Shown piece after piece: positions 1 to 8,726 of a stretch of 64,000 nucleotides of DNA. The notes under the pieces are model-generated. The model had not been told where the DNA came from and searched no databases. It was given only the letters and a program-made list of their open reading frames with translations. The position numbers and the translations under genes were made by a program. The first letter of the stretch is position 1; each line of letters begins with the position of its first letter. The stretch comes from Dactylosporangium sp. AC04546 (lineage in GTDB: Bacteria > Actinomycetota > Actinomycetes > Mycobacteriales > Micromonosporaceae). Location: positions 53,780 to 117,779 of the forward strand of contig NZ_JAHYSG010000028.1 of NCBI RefSeq assembly GCF_022095675.1, in the 5' to 3' direction.

Positions 1-676
1 GCTGATCAGGGTCTTCAGCGACCTGGCCGCCGGCGGCTGGCCGGTGCAGATGCACGCCCACCGGCCGGAGGTCATCGAGACCGTCATCGCGGCGTGCGAG
101 GCGGTGAACGCCCGGTATCCGCTCGCGCCGCTGCGGTGGGGCATCGTGCACGGCGAGATGATCGACGCGGCACATGTGGGCCGGATCCGTGCGCTCGGGC
201 TCGGCGTGCTCACCCAGAGCCTGCTGCGCTTCCTCGGCGGCCAGGCGATCGACGCGTTCGGCGCCGAGCGGGTCCGCGACGCACCCCCGCTGCGAGCGCT
301 GCTCGACGCCGGGGTGCCGGTGAGCGCCGGCACCGACGCGATGCGCGGCGCCTCGTACGACCCGTTCACCTCGCTGCACTTCTACCTGACCGGCCGCACG
401 ATCGGCGGCGACCGGATCGTCTCCGACGAGAACCTGCTCGACCGCGACGAGGCGTTGCGCCTCTACACCCGCGGAAGCGCATGGAACTGCTTCGCCGAGC
501 ACGAGATCGGGGCGCTCGAGCCGGGGTACCGGGCCGATCTCGCGGTGCTCTCCGACGACTACTTCACCGTCGACGTCGACAAGATCATGACGCTGGAGTC
601 GGAGCTGACCCTGCTCGGCGGGCGACCCGTGCACGCGAGCGGCGAACTGACCGCTGTCCTGAAGGAGGGGCGATGA
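1..676 (+). CDS. Amidohydrolase (YtcJ/Amidohydrolase_3-like), 3' part
   Basis: The reading frame is already open at the left edge, so only the C-terminal part (about 225 residues) is visible. A metal-ligand type HAH (MQMHAHR) lies near its start, followed by WGIVHGEM, a late metal/acid site in SAGTDAMRG, and a typical C-terminal return strand with LEPGYRADLAVL. This pattern fits the Amidohydrolase_3 (YtcJ-like) branch of the amidohydrolase superfamily, which cleaves C-N bonds of amides or cyclic ureides. The substrate cannot be read from the sequence. The stop overlaps the next start (ATGA), so it is translationally coupled to a second amidohydrolase and the 3-hydroxyanthranilate genes. It may feed an amide or ring precursor into that pathway; this is inference from context only. 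Confidence 0.75.
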   Translation, partial: LIRVFSDLAAGGWPVQMHAHRPEVIETVIAACEAVNARYPLAPLRWGIVHGEMIDAAHVGRIRALGLGVLTQSLLRFLGGQAIDAFGAERVRDAPPLRALLDAGVPVSAGTDAMRGASYDPFTSLHFYLTGRTIGGDRIVSDENLLDRDEALRLYTRGSAWNCFAEHEIGALEPGYRADLAVLSDDYFTVDVDKIMTLESELTLLGGRPVHASGELTAVLKEGR

Positions 677-2004
677 ACCGACTGCTGATCCGCGGTGGTC
701 GCGTGGTGACGATGGACCCGGCCCTGGGCGACATCGACGGCGACGTCCTCGTGGTCGACGGGCGGATCGCCGAGATCGGGCCGGGACTGTCCACCGCCGA
801 CGCGGAGGTCATCGACGCGGCCGGCACCGTCGTGCTGCCGGGCTTCGTCGACACCCACCGCCACACGTACCAGTCGCTGGTCCGCGGACTGCTGCCGAGC
901 TGCACGCTCGGGGAGTTCATGGGCACGATCTTCAACAGCGTGGCCCCGGCGTACACCCCCGAGCTGATGCGGCTCGGCAACTACGTCGGTGCCCTCGACG
1001 CGCTCGACGCCGGTATCACGACGATGGTCGACTGGTCGCCGAGCGAGACCCCGGATCACGCGGACGGGGCGATCGAGGGCCTGCGGCAGGCCGGTATCCG
1101 GGCGATGTACGCGCACGGCATGCCCGCCGGCGGCCAGTGGTGGTACCGCAGCGAGCTCGACCACCCGGCCGACGCCCGCCGGATCCGGGCCGAGCACTTC
1201 CCGTCCGACGACGGACTGCTCACGATGGCGCTCGCGCTGCGCCAGCCGGGCAACGTGGTCGACGAGGTCGCTGTGCGCGACTGGAACCTGTCACGCGAGC
1301 TCGGCGTGCGCGTCTCGGTGCACACCGCGATGCGCTCGGGCGGGGCGACCGGCCACCCGGTCCGGACCCTGCACCGGCTCGGGCTGCTCGGCGACAACAC
1401 CACGTTCATCCACTGCACGACGACCGCCGACGACGAGATCGCGATGATCGCCGACTCGGGCGGCACGGTGTCGATCGCGCCGTACGTCGAACTCGTGATG
1501 GGTCACGGCCTGCCTCGGATCACCGCGATGCTCGCGCACGGCGTGGCCCCGACCCTCAGCATCGACACGGTCACGACCTCGCCCGGCGACATGTTCACGC
1601 AGATGCGCATGGCGCTGGCTCTCGGCCGGGCCGAGGCGCTGCCCGACGACCCGGAGGGCCCGTTCGAGCCCACGCTCACCCACCGCGACGTGCTGCGCCT
1701 GGCGACCGTCGACGGTGCCCGGGCCTGTGGCCTGGGCGAGCGGACCGGCACGCTCACGCCGGGCCGGGCGGCCGACGTCGTGCTCGTGCGGGCCGACTCG
1801 ATCCGGACCCTGCCGTTGCGTGACCCGGCGGCCGCGGTGGTCTCCTCGGCCGACCGGGCCGACGTCGACACGGTGCTCGTCGCCGGCGTGGTGCGCAAGC
1901 GCGGCGGCGCCCTGGTCGGCATCGACCTGCCCCGGCTGCGGGCCGAGGCGACGGCCGCCCACGACGACATCATGGCCCGCGCAGGGCTCGGGACAGGAGC
2001 GTGA
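673..2004 (+). CDS. Amidohydrolase, TrzA/AtzA-like metal-dependent hydrolase
   Basis: 443 residues. The N-terminal composite beta domain (LLIRGGRVVTMDP) leads into PGFVDTHRH, the first metal-binding motif. Later metal ligands appear in VSVHTAMRSG, FIHCTTT and LSIDTVTTSPGD, and the C-terminus closes with LTPGRAADVVLV. This layout is the cytosine deaminase/chlorohydrolase-like group, which removes amino or halide groups from heterocycles or opens cyclic amides. It starts with ATG overlapping the upstream stop and ends overlapping the GTG of the aldehyde dehydrogenase, so it belongs to the catabolic operon. None of the standard 3-hydroxyanthranilate steps needs this enzyme. It is therefore probably a peripheral enzyme that prepares the operon's natural substrate. 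Specific substrate unknown. Confidence 0.8.
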   Translation: MNRLLIRGGRVVTMDPALGDIDGDVLVVDGRIAEIGPGLSTADAEVIDAAGTVVLPGFVDTHRHTYQSLVRGLLPSCTLGEFMGTIFNSVAPAYTPELMRLGNYVGALDALDAGITTMVDWSPSETPDHADGAIEGLRQAGIRAMYAHGMPAGGQWWYRSELDHPADARRIRAEHFPSDDGLLTMALALRQPGNVVDEVAVRDWNLSRELGVRVSVHTAMRSGGATGHPVRTLHRLGLLGDNTTFIHCTTTADDEIAMIADSGGTVSIAPYVELVMGHGLPRITAMLAHGVAPTLSIDTVTTSPGDMFTQMRMALALGRAEALPDDPEGPFEPTLTHRDVLRLATVDGARACGLGERTGTLTPGRAADVVLVRADSIRTLPLRDPAAAVVSSADRADVDTVLVAGVVRKRGGALVGIDLPRLRAEATAAHDDIMARAGLGTGA

Positions 2005-3473
2005 GCGCGGCCATGGGCCAAGCGGAGATCATGAACTTCGTCGACGGCGCCTTCGTCACGGGAGCGTCCACCTTCGACAAGCTGAGCCCGGTCGACGGGC
2101 AGGTGACGGCGACCGTGCACGAGGCCGGCCGGGCCGAGGTCGACGCGGCCGTGACGGCCGCCCGGCGGGCGCTGGACGGCCCCTGGGGTCGCACGTCCGT
2201 GGCCGACCGGGCCCGCGTGCTGCGCCGGATCGCCGACCGCATCGAGGAGCGCTTCGAGGACTTCGTCGAGGCCGAGGTCCGCGACACCGGCAAGCCGGTG
2301 GCCCAGGCCCGCCAGCTCGACGTCGCCCGGGCCGTGGCCAACTTCCGCTCGTTCGCCGACACGGTGAGCGCCGCAGGGCTCGACTCGTACCTCACCGAGC
2401 TGCCCGGCGGCCGCCGGGCGCTCAACTACGCGATCGCCCAGCCGCTCGGCGTCGTCGCCGTCATCGTGCCGTGGAACCTGCCGCTGCTCCTGCTGACCTG
2501 GAAGGTCGCCCCCGCCCTCGCGTGCGGCAACGCGGTCGTCGTCAAGCCGTCGGAGGAGACGCCGTCGACGGCCACGCTGCTGGCCGAGGTGATGGCCGAC
2601 GCCGGGGTGCCGGCCGGCGTCTACAACGTGGTGCACGGCTTCGGGCCGTCGTCGGCCGGTGAGTTCCTCACCACCCACGAGGGCATCGACGGCGTCACGT
2701 TCACCGGCGAGTCGGGCACCGGATCGGCGATCATGCGGGCGGTGGCGCCGGCGGTGCGGCCGGTGTCGTTCGAGCTCGGCGGCAAGAACGCGGCCATCGT
2801 CTTCGCCGACGCCGACCTGGACAAGGCGGTCGACGGGCTGTCCCGGTCGGTGTTCGCCAACACCGGCCAGGTCTGTCTGTGCACCGAGCGGGTCTACGTC
2901 CAGCGGCCGGTCTACGACGACGTGGTGGCCGGCCTCGTCGCGAAGGCGCGGCAGCTGCGCCTGGGCCGCCCGGAGCACCCGGACACGACCACCGGGCCGC
3001 TGATCTCCGTCGCGCACCGGGAGAAGGTCCTGTCGTACCTCGCGCTGGCCCGGGACGAGGGCGCCGAGACGCTCATCGGCGGCGGGGTGCCCGACCTGGG
3101 GCCCGACCTCGCCGGCGGCGCCTGGGTCGAGCCGACGCTGTGGGCGGGGCTCGACCACGGCGCCCGGACGGTCCGCGAGGAGGTGTTCGGCCCGGTGGCG
3201 GCGCTGATGCCGTTCGACCACGAGGAGGACGCGGTCCGCCTGGCCAACGACACGCGCTACGGCCTCGCGGCGGCGGTCTGGACCCAGAACCTCGAACGCG
3301 GGCACCGCGTCGCCCAGCGGATGCGGGTCGGCATGGCCTGGGTCAACACCTGGTTCCTGCGGGACCTGCGCTCGCCGTTCGGGGGCGTCGGCCTGTCCGG
3401 CATCGGCCGCGAGGGCGGCCAGCACTCGCTGCACTTCTACACCCAGCCGACGAATGTGTGCGTGCAGCTGTGA
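2001..3473 (+). CDS. 2-aminomuconate 6-semialdehyde dehydrogenase (ALDH family)
   Basis: 490 residues, full length for an NAD-dependent aldehyde dehydrogenase. Visible motifs are the cofactor-binding VIVPWNLPLLL near residue 155, KPSEETPSTA, the general-base Glu in FELGGKN near 257, and the nucleophilic Cys in NTGQVCLC near 291. The family also oxidises 2-hydroxymuconic semialdehyde. The amino form is favoured because the same operon carries 3-hydroxyanthranilate dioxygenase, ACMS decarboxylase and a RidA-type deaminase. It would convert 2-aminomuconate semialdehyde to 2-aminomuconate. GTG start at 2001 overlaps the preceding stop; an ATG at 2013 is an alternative. Confidence 0.85.
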   Translation: MSAAMGQAEIMNFVDGAFVTGASTFDKLSPVDGQVTATVHEAGRAEVDAAVTAARRALDGPWGRTSVADRARVLRRIADRIEERFEDFVEAEVRDTGKPVAQARQLDVARAVANFRSFADTVSAAGLDSYLTELPGGRRALNYAIAQPLGVVAVIVPWNLPLLLLTWKVAPALACGNAVVVKPSEETPSTATLLAEVMADAGVPAGVYNVVHGFGPSSAGEFLTTHEGIDGVTFTGESGTGSAIMRAVAPAVRPVSFELGGKNAAIVFADADLDKAVDGLSRSVFANTGQVCLCTERVYVQRPVYDDVVAGLVAKARQLRLGRPEHPDTTTGPLISVAHREKVLSYLALARDEGAETLIGGGVPDLGPDLAGGAWVEPTLWAGLDHGARTVREEVFGPVAALMPFDHEEDAVRLANDTRYGLAAAVWTQNLERGHRVAQRMRVGMAWVNTWFLRDLRSPFGGVGLSGIGREGGQHSLHFYTQPTNVCVQL

Positions 3474-4270
3474 CATCGTCAACCGTGATCGAGGCCGCCG
3501 CCGAGCGGCTCGCGACCGCCGCCGCGACCGGGGTGCCGTGCGCGCCGGTCCGCGATCTCATCGACGCCGGCGATCAGGACGCCGCCTACCGGGTGCAGGC
3601 CGTGCTCTCGTCCCGGCGCGCTGCCGCCGGCGAGCGCATCGTCGGCCGCAAGATCGGCCTGACCTCGCGCGCGGTCCAGGCCCAGCTCGGGGTGGACAGC
3701 CCCGACTTCGGGACGCTGTTCGGCGGCATGGCCTACGCCGATCGGGAGCCGATGCCGCTGGCCCGGTTCCTGCAGCCCCGGGTCGAGGCCGAGGTCGCGT
3801 TCGTCCTCGGCCGTGACGTCGACGTCCCCGACCCGACGGTGGCCGACGTCGTGCGGGCGACCGACCACGTCCTGGCCGCCGTCGAGGTCGTCGACTCCCG
3901 CGTCGCCGGCTGGGACATCACGATCGCCGACACCATCGCCGACAACGCGTCCAGCGGAGCGTTCGTGCTGGGGACCGCGCCGCGCCGGCTTGCCGACGTC
4001 GACCTCGTCGGGGCCGGCATGGTGCTGGAGCAGCGCGGCGACGTGGTCTCCTGCGGGGCCGGCGTCGCCTGCCTCGGCAGCCCGGTGGCCGCCGTGGTGT
4101 GGCTGGCCCGGGCGCTCGGCCGGCAGGGGCAGCCGCTGCGGGCGGGGGACGTGGTGCTCTCCGGTGCGCTCGGACCGGTCGTGCCGGTGACCGCGCCGGG
4201 TGCCTTCCGGGCCCGGATGTCCGGCCTGGGTGACGTGACAGCGGTATTCGAGGACAGGAGCGCGCGATGA
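3470..4270 (+). CDS. 2-hydroxypenta-2,4-dienoate hydratase
   Basis: 266 residues, fumarylacetoacetase-C superfamily (MhpD/DmpE type). Seen: KIGLTSRAVQAQLG, metal-site acidic residues in QPRVEAEVAFVLG, the AAVEVVDSRVAGWD segment and IADNASSGAFVLG. The enzyme adds water to 2-hydroxypenta-2,4-dienoate, giving 4-hydroxy-2-oxovalerate. It is paralogous to the next enzyme gene (oxalocrotonate decarboxylase), with which it normally forms a physical complex in meta-cleavage pathways. Start is the GTG at 3470 overlapping the upstream TGA; a downstream GTG at 3485 is possible. Assignment of hydratase versus decarboxylase between these two paralogues rests on family resemblance and is less certain than the family itself. 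Confidence 0.8.
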   Translation: MTSSTVIEAAAERLATAAATGVPCAPVRDLIDAGDQDAAYRVQAVLSSRRAAAGERIVGRKIGLTSRAVQAQLGVDSPDFGTLFGGMAYADREPMPLARFLQPRVEAEVAFVLGRDVDVPDPTVADVVRATDHVLAAVEVVDSRVAGWDITIADTIADNASSGAFVLGTAPRRLADVDLVGAGMVLEQRGDVVSCGAGVACLGSPVAAVVWLARALGRQGQPLRAGDVVLSGALGPVVPVTAPGAFRARMSGLGDVTAVFEDRSAR

Positions 4271-4320
4271 CGACGCCGGTCGCCACATCGGCCCTCGACC
4301 TGGTGGGAGAGCGGGCATGA
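4267..4320 (+). CDS. 17-codon mini-ORF coupling hydratase and decarboxylase
   Basis: A 17-residue frame ([17 protein letters not shown]) starts with an ATG that overlaps the hydratase stop and ends with a TGA that overlaps the decarboxylase ATG. Both junctions have the 4-base ATGA form used throughout this operon. It fills what would otherwise be a 46-base gap. It could be a translational relay that carries ribosomes across the gap, or the 5' end of a gene lost by deletion, for example the aldolase or dehydrogenase missing from this pathway. No known peptide is recognised. Confidence 0.35.
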   Translation: MTTPVATSALDLVGERA

Positions 4321-5078
4321 CCGATCCGACGCTCGCGACGCGGCTCGACGAGGCCACCCGGACAGCGCGCGCGACCACCCAGCTGACCAGTGAGGTACCG
4401 CTCAGCCTGGCCGACGCGTACGCGGTGCAGCGCGCCGGCGTGGACCTGCGCAGCCGGCGGGACGACCCGCCGGTGGGGATGAAGCTCGGCTTTACCAGCA
4501 GGGCCAAAGCGGCCCAGATGGGCGTCTTCGACGTCATCGCCGGTGTGCTGACGGCCGGGATGCGGATCGCGGACGGCGGGACCGTCGACCTGCCGCTGAT
4601 CCACCCGCGGATCGAGCCGGAGCTGGCGTTCCTGCTCGGCGACGCCGTCCACGGCGGCGATCTCACGACCGCCGTCGTGGCGGTCGCACCGGCAGTGGAG
4701 ATCATCGACAGTCGCTACCGGAACTTCTCGTTCACGCTCGAGGACGTGGTGGCCGACAACGCCTCGGCGGCGGCGTTCGCGATCGGCCCGTGGCAGGACT
4801 TCGCGGCGGCCCGCGTGCTCGACCTGGGCAACCTCGGCGTGGTGCTGGAGGTGGACGGCGCCGTCGTGCAGGCCGGCTCGACCGCCGCCATCCTCGGGCA
4901 TCCCCTGCGCGCGCTCGACGTCTGCACGCGGATGGTGCGGGAGCACGGGTTCGTGCTGCCGGCCGGTTCGGTGATCCTGGCCGGGGCGGCGACGGCGGCG
5001 GTACCGCTGACCGCGGGCGCGGTGGTCGAGGCGTCCGTGACCGGGCTGGGCCGGGTCTCCGTGCGGGCCGCGTCGTGA
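4317..5078 (+). CDS. 4-oxalocrotonate (2-oxo-3-hexenedioate) decarboxylase
   Basis: 253 residues, same superfamily as the hydratase two frames upstream. Motifs: [17 protein letters not shown], acidic metal ligands in [27 protein letters not shown] and [13 protein letters not shown]. It decarboxylates 2-oxo-3-hexenedioate, the product of 2-aminomuconate deamination, to 2-hydroxypenta-2,4-dienoate, using Mg or Mn. MKLGFTS and the DSRY.NF.F segment are typical of the DmpH/XylI/NbaG group. ATG start overlaps the mini-ORF stop; the stop overlaps the GTG of the deaminase. Confidence 0.82.
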   Translation: MTDPTLATRLDEATRTARATTQLTSEVPLSLADAYAVQRAGVDLRSRRDDPPVGMKLGFTSRAKAAQMGVFDVIAGVLTAGMRIADGGTVDLPLIHPRIEPELAFLLGDAVHGGDLTTAVVAVAPAVEIIDSRYRNFSFTLEDVVADNASAAAFAIGPWQDFAAARVLDLGNLGVVLEVDGAVVQAGSTAAILGHPLRALDVCTRMVREHGFVLPAGSVILAGAATAAVPLTAGAVVEASVTGLGRVSVRAAS

Positions 5079-5503
5079 GCGAGGCATTCGTGGTCGCCGG
5101 ACGGGCGACGCCGCGCGGCCGCTTCCCGCACGTCAAGGTGGCCGGCGACCTCGTGTTCGTGTCCGGCACCAGCAGTCGCCGCGCCGACAACACGTTCGAG
5201 GGCGTCGAGGTCGACGAGTTCGGCGTGACCAACCTCGACATCCGGGCCCAGACGCGGGCGGTCATCGAGAACATTCGCGGCCTCCTCGCCGCCGTCGACG
5301 CCGACCTGAGCGACCTCGTGCAGGTGACGACATACCTGGTCAACATGAACGACTTCGGCGGCTACAACGAGGTCTGGGCCGAGTACTTCGACGCGACCGG
5401 GCCGACCCGCACCACCGTCGCCGTCCATCAGCTGCCCCACCCGCACCTCCTCGTCGAGATCCAGGCGATCGCGTTCCGTTCGTACCGAAGGGAAGCACCA
5501 TGA
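5075..5503 (+). CDS. 2-aminomuconate deaminase, RidA family
   Basis: 142 residues, the length of AmnD/NbaF-type deaminases. It belongs to the RidA/YjgF fold: [53 protein letters not shown] and [12 protein letters not shown] are typical core stretches. In 3-hydroxyanthranilate and 2-aminophenol catabolism a RidA-type protein hydrolyses the enamine of 2-aminomuconate to 4-oxalocrotonate plus ammonia. The general RidA role (2-aminoacrylate deamination) is an alternative, but the position between the decarboxylase and HAO genes makes the pathway-specific role more likely. GTG start overlaps the upstream TGA. Confidence 0.82.
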   Translation: MSEAFVVAGRATPRGRFPHVKVAGDLVFVSGTSSRRADNTFEGVEVDEFGVTNLDIRAQTRAVIENIRGLLAAVDADLSDLVQVTTYLVNMNDFGGYNEVWAEYFDATGPTRTTVAVHQLPHPHLLVEIQAIAFRSYRREAP

Positions 5504-6024
5504 CCACGATCCCTCCCGTCGTCCACTTCCAGCAGTGGGTCGACGAACACCAGCACCTGCTCAAGCCGCCGGTCAACAACAAGCAGATGTGGCAGCCGAT
5601 GGGCGACTTCATCGTCCAGGTGGTCGGCGGGCCCAACCAGCGGACCGACTTCCACCTCGACCCGTACGAGGAGTGGTTCTACCAGGTCAAGGGGAACATG
5701 TACGTCGACCTCATGACCGGCGACGGGCCGCAGCGCGTCGACATCCGGCAGGGCGAGATGTGGATGCTGCCCCGCGATACGCCCCACTCGCCGCAGCGAC
5801 CGGAAGCCGGCTCCATCGGGATCGTCATCGAGCGCATCCGGGAGGAGGGAACCCTGGAGAAGTTCATGTGGTTCTGCCCGAACTGCCACACCAAGGTGCA
5901 CGAGATCGAGCTCCAGGTCCGCGACATCGTCGCCGACCTGCCGCCGGTCTTCGAACGGTTCTACAACGACGAGCAGGCCCGGACCTGCCCGTCGTGCGGC
6001 ACCGTGCACCCAGGCAAGGGCTGA
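5500..6024 (+). CDS. nbaC: 3-hydroxyanthranilate 3,4-dioxygenase
   Basis: 174 residues, matching bacterial HAO. The cupin iron site is visible: His and Glu in [12 protein letters not shown] and a second His in [11 protein letters not shown]. The C-terminus keeps the bacterial rubredoxin-like second iron site, CPNC near residue 127 and CPSC near 166. It opens the ring of 3-hydroxyanthranilate with O2 to 2-amino-3-carboxymuconate semialdehyde. The product either cyclises to quinolinate or is decarboxylated by the enzyme encoded immediately downstream. The ATG overlaps the deaminase stop. This gene and the next are the clearest markers of what the operon does. Confidence 0.93.
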   Translation: MTTIPPVVHFQQWVDEHQHLLKPPVNNKQMWQPMGDFIVQVVGGPNQRTDFHLDPYEEWFYQVKGNMYVDLMTGDGPQRVDIRQGEMWMLPRDTPHSPQRPEAGSIGIVIERIREEGTLEKFMWFCPNCHTKVHEIELQVRDIVADLPPVFERFYNDEQARTCPSCGTVHPGKG

Positions 6025-6028
6025 GCCG

Positions 6029-7066
6029 ATGACGCCGCCGGGATTGGTCGACGTCCATACCCACTTCGTCCCGAAAGGCTGGCCCGACCTGGGCCCCGGC
6101 CAGCCGTGGCTGCGCGTGGAGTCCGAGCGCGAAGCCATGATCATGGTCGGCTCGGCGGAGTTCCGGCGGATCGCGTCGAACTGCTGGGACGCCGAGGCGA
6201 GGCTGTCCGACATGGACGCCGACGGGGTCGCGATGCAGGTCGTCTCGCCCACCCCGGTCTTCTTCGGCTACGGCCGTCCAGCGGGCGAGGCGGCCAAGGT
6301 CGCCCGGATCTTCAACGACCTCGCCCTCGAGATCTGTGCACCGGCTCCCGGCCGCCTCCTGCCGTTCTGCCAAGTGCCCTTGCAGGACCCGGATGCCGCC
6401 TGCGACGAGCTCGACCGCGCCGTCGCGGCGGGCCACCTCGGGGTGGAGATCGGCAACCACGTGGGCGACCGCGATCTGGACGACGCCGGGGTCGTCACGT
6501 TCCTGCAACACGCCGCCGCGCTCGGCGTACCGGTCTTCGTCCACCCGTGGGACATGCCGGTCTCGCCCCGGACGGACCGGTGGATGGCCCAGTGGCTGAC
6601 CGGCATGCCTGCCGAGACGCACCTCTCGATCATCGCGATGATCCTCGGTGGAGTGTTCGACAAGGTCCCTGAGACGCTGCGGATCTGCTTCGCCCACGGC
6701 GGCGGCTCGTTCGCCTTCTGGCTCGGACGGCTGGACAACGCCTGGCACGGGCGCCCCGACGTGATCGCGACCTCGCGGCGACCGCCGTCGGCGTACGTCT
6801 CCCGGTTCAGCGTGGACTCCGTCGTCTTCCGACCCGAAGCGCTGCGGGTCCTGGTCGACACCCTCGGCGCGACGCAGGTCATGGTCGGCAGCGACTATCC
6901 GTACCCACTGGGTGAGCGTCCGGTGGGTGAGGTCGTCGACCTCTCGTCGTTCCTCGCGCCGGACGAACGAGCTGCCATCACGACGAACAACGCTCGGCGT
7001 TTCCTCGGTATCAGCGAGGCCGCTGTACCAGCGGCTGTACCAGCCGCGACGCCAGGCCGCCGGTGA
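6029..7066 (+). CDS. nbaD: Aminocarboxymuconate-semialdehyde decarboxylase (ACMSD)
   Basis: 345 residues, amidohydrolase-fold decarboxylase. The zinc site is visible as HTH in LVDVHTHFVPKGWPD, a His in VFVHPWDMP, a His in CFAHGGGSFAFWLGR and the Asp in VGSDYPYPLGE. It decarboxylates 2-amino-3-carboxymuconate semialdehyde to 2-aminomuconate semialdehyde, keeping flux away from quinolinate. Starts 4 bases after the HAO stop and closes the operon. The last 56 bases overlap the 3' end of the convergent esterase gene; the final residues (alternating Ala, Val, Pro) look like low-complexity extension. Confidence 0.92.
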   Translation: MTPPGLVDVHTHFVPKGWPDLGPGQPWLRVESEREAMIMVGSAEFRRIASNCWDAEARLSDMDADGVAMQVVSPTPVFFGYGRPAGEAAKVARIFNDLALEICAPAPGRLLPFCQVPLQDPDAACDELDRAVAAGHLGVEIGNHVGDRDLDDAGVVTFLQHAAALGVPVFVHPWDMPVSPRTDRWMAQWLTGMPAETHLSIIAMILGGVFDKVPETLRICFAHGGGSFAFWLGRLDNAWHGRPDVIATSRRPPSAYVSRFSVDSVVFRPEALRVLVDTLGATQVMVGSDYPYPLGERPVGEVVDLSSFLAPDERAAITTNNARRFLGISEAAVPAAVPAATPGRR

Positions 7067-8543
7067 CCATCTCGTCGCACAGCTGTGGCAGCACCCCCGC
7101 GAAGCCGGCACTCGCGAACTGCCAGTTGTGCCCGCCGGGGTCGACGAACCGGTGGGTGACGATCCCGTCCCGGACGGCGGCGGCGGCCAGCTGCTCGCCG
7201 ACGGCGATGTCGCGGGCGTCGCCGGCGCCGGCGCCGAACCACAGCGTCACGCCGGGGTACCGCCGGGTGCTCAGCAGCCACGCGGGGTCGTGCGCCCGCT
7301 CGGCGGCGAGGCTGCCGCCGAACAGCGTGCTCAGGGTGTGCGCGGGGTCGCCCAGGTTGGGCCGCGCGTCGCCGCCGAAGTCGATGACGTGCCGGTAGAT
7401 GTCGGGGTGGCCGAGGACGAGGTCCAGGGCGCAGGTGCCGCCCTCGGAGAAACCGGCGATGCCCCACCTCGACGGGTTGTGCTGGATCCGCAGGGTGCCG
7501 GTGATGAACGCGGGCACGTCGACGGTCAGGTAGGTCTCGGCGTTGCCCCGGGGGCCGTCGATGCACTCGGTGTCGCCGGTGGCGGAGCCGTTCTGGTCGA
7601 CGACCACCAGCACCGGCGCCCGCCCGTTGTGCGCCGCGGCGTAGGCGTCGTCGGTGGACTGGCCGTGTCCGGACCTGAGCCAGTTGATCGGGGTGCCGGG
7701 TGAGCCGACCAGCATGATGAGGACCGGCAGCGTCGGGCGGCCGGGGCCGAAGTAGGCGGGTGGCAGGAACACGACGCCGGGGCGGTGGCTGAAGTGCGAC
7801 CGGCTGGCCGGGGCGTCGAGGCTGACGATCACGCCGTGCGCGGGCGGGTCGCTGCCGGGTGTGGCGGCGCCGCCGATCAGGTCGTGCGCCTGCTGGCCGC
7901 TGATGGCCCCGGAGTGGCCGAGCACGTCGCCGAGCTGCGGCCAGATGCCGTACTGCTGGTCGATTTGCATGAACGCGCCGGCGATCGTCGCCGGCACCGC
8001 GACCACGGCCGCCGCTTTGCGCCAGGCGAGGGCCCGCCCGGCAGTTCCCCCGGTAGTTCGCCCCGTAGTTCGCCCGTCGGCCGGCCTGGTTGCCCGGTCA
8101 ACCGGGCGTCGGCGCAGGACCAGCGGGCATCCCGCGAGCGCGGCGAACCCGGCGCCGACCCAGATCGCGAACGAGGGCGGGTAGGCGTCCGTCACCGTAC
8201 CGGTGATCCAGAGGGTGAGCGCGACCAGGGCGACGAGCCCGGTGACCGACAGCAGCAGGATCGGTAGTGTGCGGGTGATCCACCGGCGCTCCGGGCTCGA
8301 CAACGCGGCGAGCAGCAGCGCGCACCCCACCACCTCGAACCCGCCGGCCACAGCGCGGTCGAGCAGTGGCACGTGATCGAACGCCCCGTCCCATGTCGCC
8401 CAGGTCAGCCCGGCCGCCACCAGCCCGGCCGCGACCGCGGCCACCGCCGCGTCGGCGCGCCGGCCGCGGGGCCGTCTGTGCCTCGTGCGCTCGGGCGCGG
8501 CGGCAACCTCGTGTGTGGGCTGCTCCGCGTGGTAGATCCTCAT
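7011..8543 (-). CDS. Membrane-anchored alpha/beta-hydrolase (esterase-like)
   Basis: 510 residues. Several hydrophobic N-terminal segments (about residues 30-190) precede an extracytoplasmic alpha/beta-hydrolase domain. The domain has LPVLIMLVGSPG, the nucleophile elbow GFSEGG, and a late catalytic His in DPGGHNWQF, as in antigen-85-like and S-formylglutathione-type esterases. Substrate unknown; a role at the cell surface is inferred. Start chosen at ATG 8543; a Met 11 codons upstream (8576) is possible, and extension further would enter the promoter of the divergent PadR gene. Tail-to-tail overlap of 56 bases with the ACMSD gene. Confidence 0.75.
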   Translation of the reverse strand: MRIYHAEQPTHEVAAAPERTRHRRPRGRRADAAVAAVAAGLVAAGLTWATWDGAFDHVPLLDRAVAGGFEVVGCALLLAALSSPERRWITRTLPILLLSVTGLVALVALTLWITGTVTDAYPPSFAIWVGAGFAALAGCPLVLRRRPVDRATRPADGRTTGRTTGGTAGRALAWRKAAAVVAVPATIAGAFMQIDQQYGIWPQLGDVLGHSGAISGQQAHDLIGGAATPGSDPPAHGVIVSLDAPASRSHFSHRPGVVFLPPAYFGPGRPTLPVLIMLVGSPGTPINWLRSGHGQSTDDAYAAAHNGRAPVLVVVDQNGSATGDTECIDGPRGNAETYLTVDVPAFITGTLRIQHNPSRWGIAGFSEGGTCALDLVLGHPDIYRHVIDFGGDARPNLGDPAHTLSTLFGGSLAAERAHDPAWLLSTRRYPGVTLWFGAGAGDARDIAVGEQLAAAAVRDGIVTHRFVDPGGHNWQFASAGFAGVLPQLCDEMVTGGLASRLVQPLVQRPR

Positions 8544-8660
8544 GACCCTGAGCCCCCCGGGCGAGAGTCCACCCATGGCATACGACCGGAAACGTATCCA
8601 CCAGCCCGCGTCCGCGGCAACAGCGGACCGTAACCGAACGGTGGCGTCTACAGGATCGGG

Positions 8661-8717
8661 TTGACGGTGGCGCTGCACATCCGTTACTACTTATCCAGTA
8701 ACTACTTACTCGGTAAG
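8661..8717 (+). promoter_or_regulatory. PadR-gene promoter with two inverted repeats (candidate operators)
   Basis: A TTGACG at 8661 resembles a -35 box. Downstream lie two short perfect inverted repeats: TTACT/AGTAA at 8684-8688 and 8697-8701 (8-base gap), and CTTAC/GTAAG at 8705-8709 and 8713-8717 (TCG centre). They sit between the promoter and the ATG at 8727. PadR proteins bind short dyads with an approximately 8-base spacer and often repress their own operon, so autoregulation is likely but inferred. The AT-rich stretch stands out against the surrounding GC. Confidence 0.5.
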
Positions 8718-8726
8718 GGCAATGGG

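Noticed and set aside
7980..8100. Repeated GGTAGTTCGCCC-like units
   Set aside because: Coding repeats of Gly-Arg-Thr-Thr in the linker of the esterase; not a separate element.
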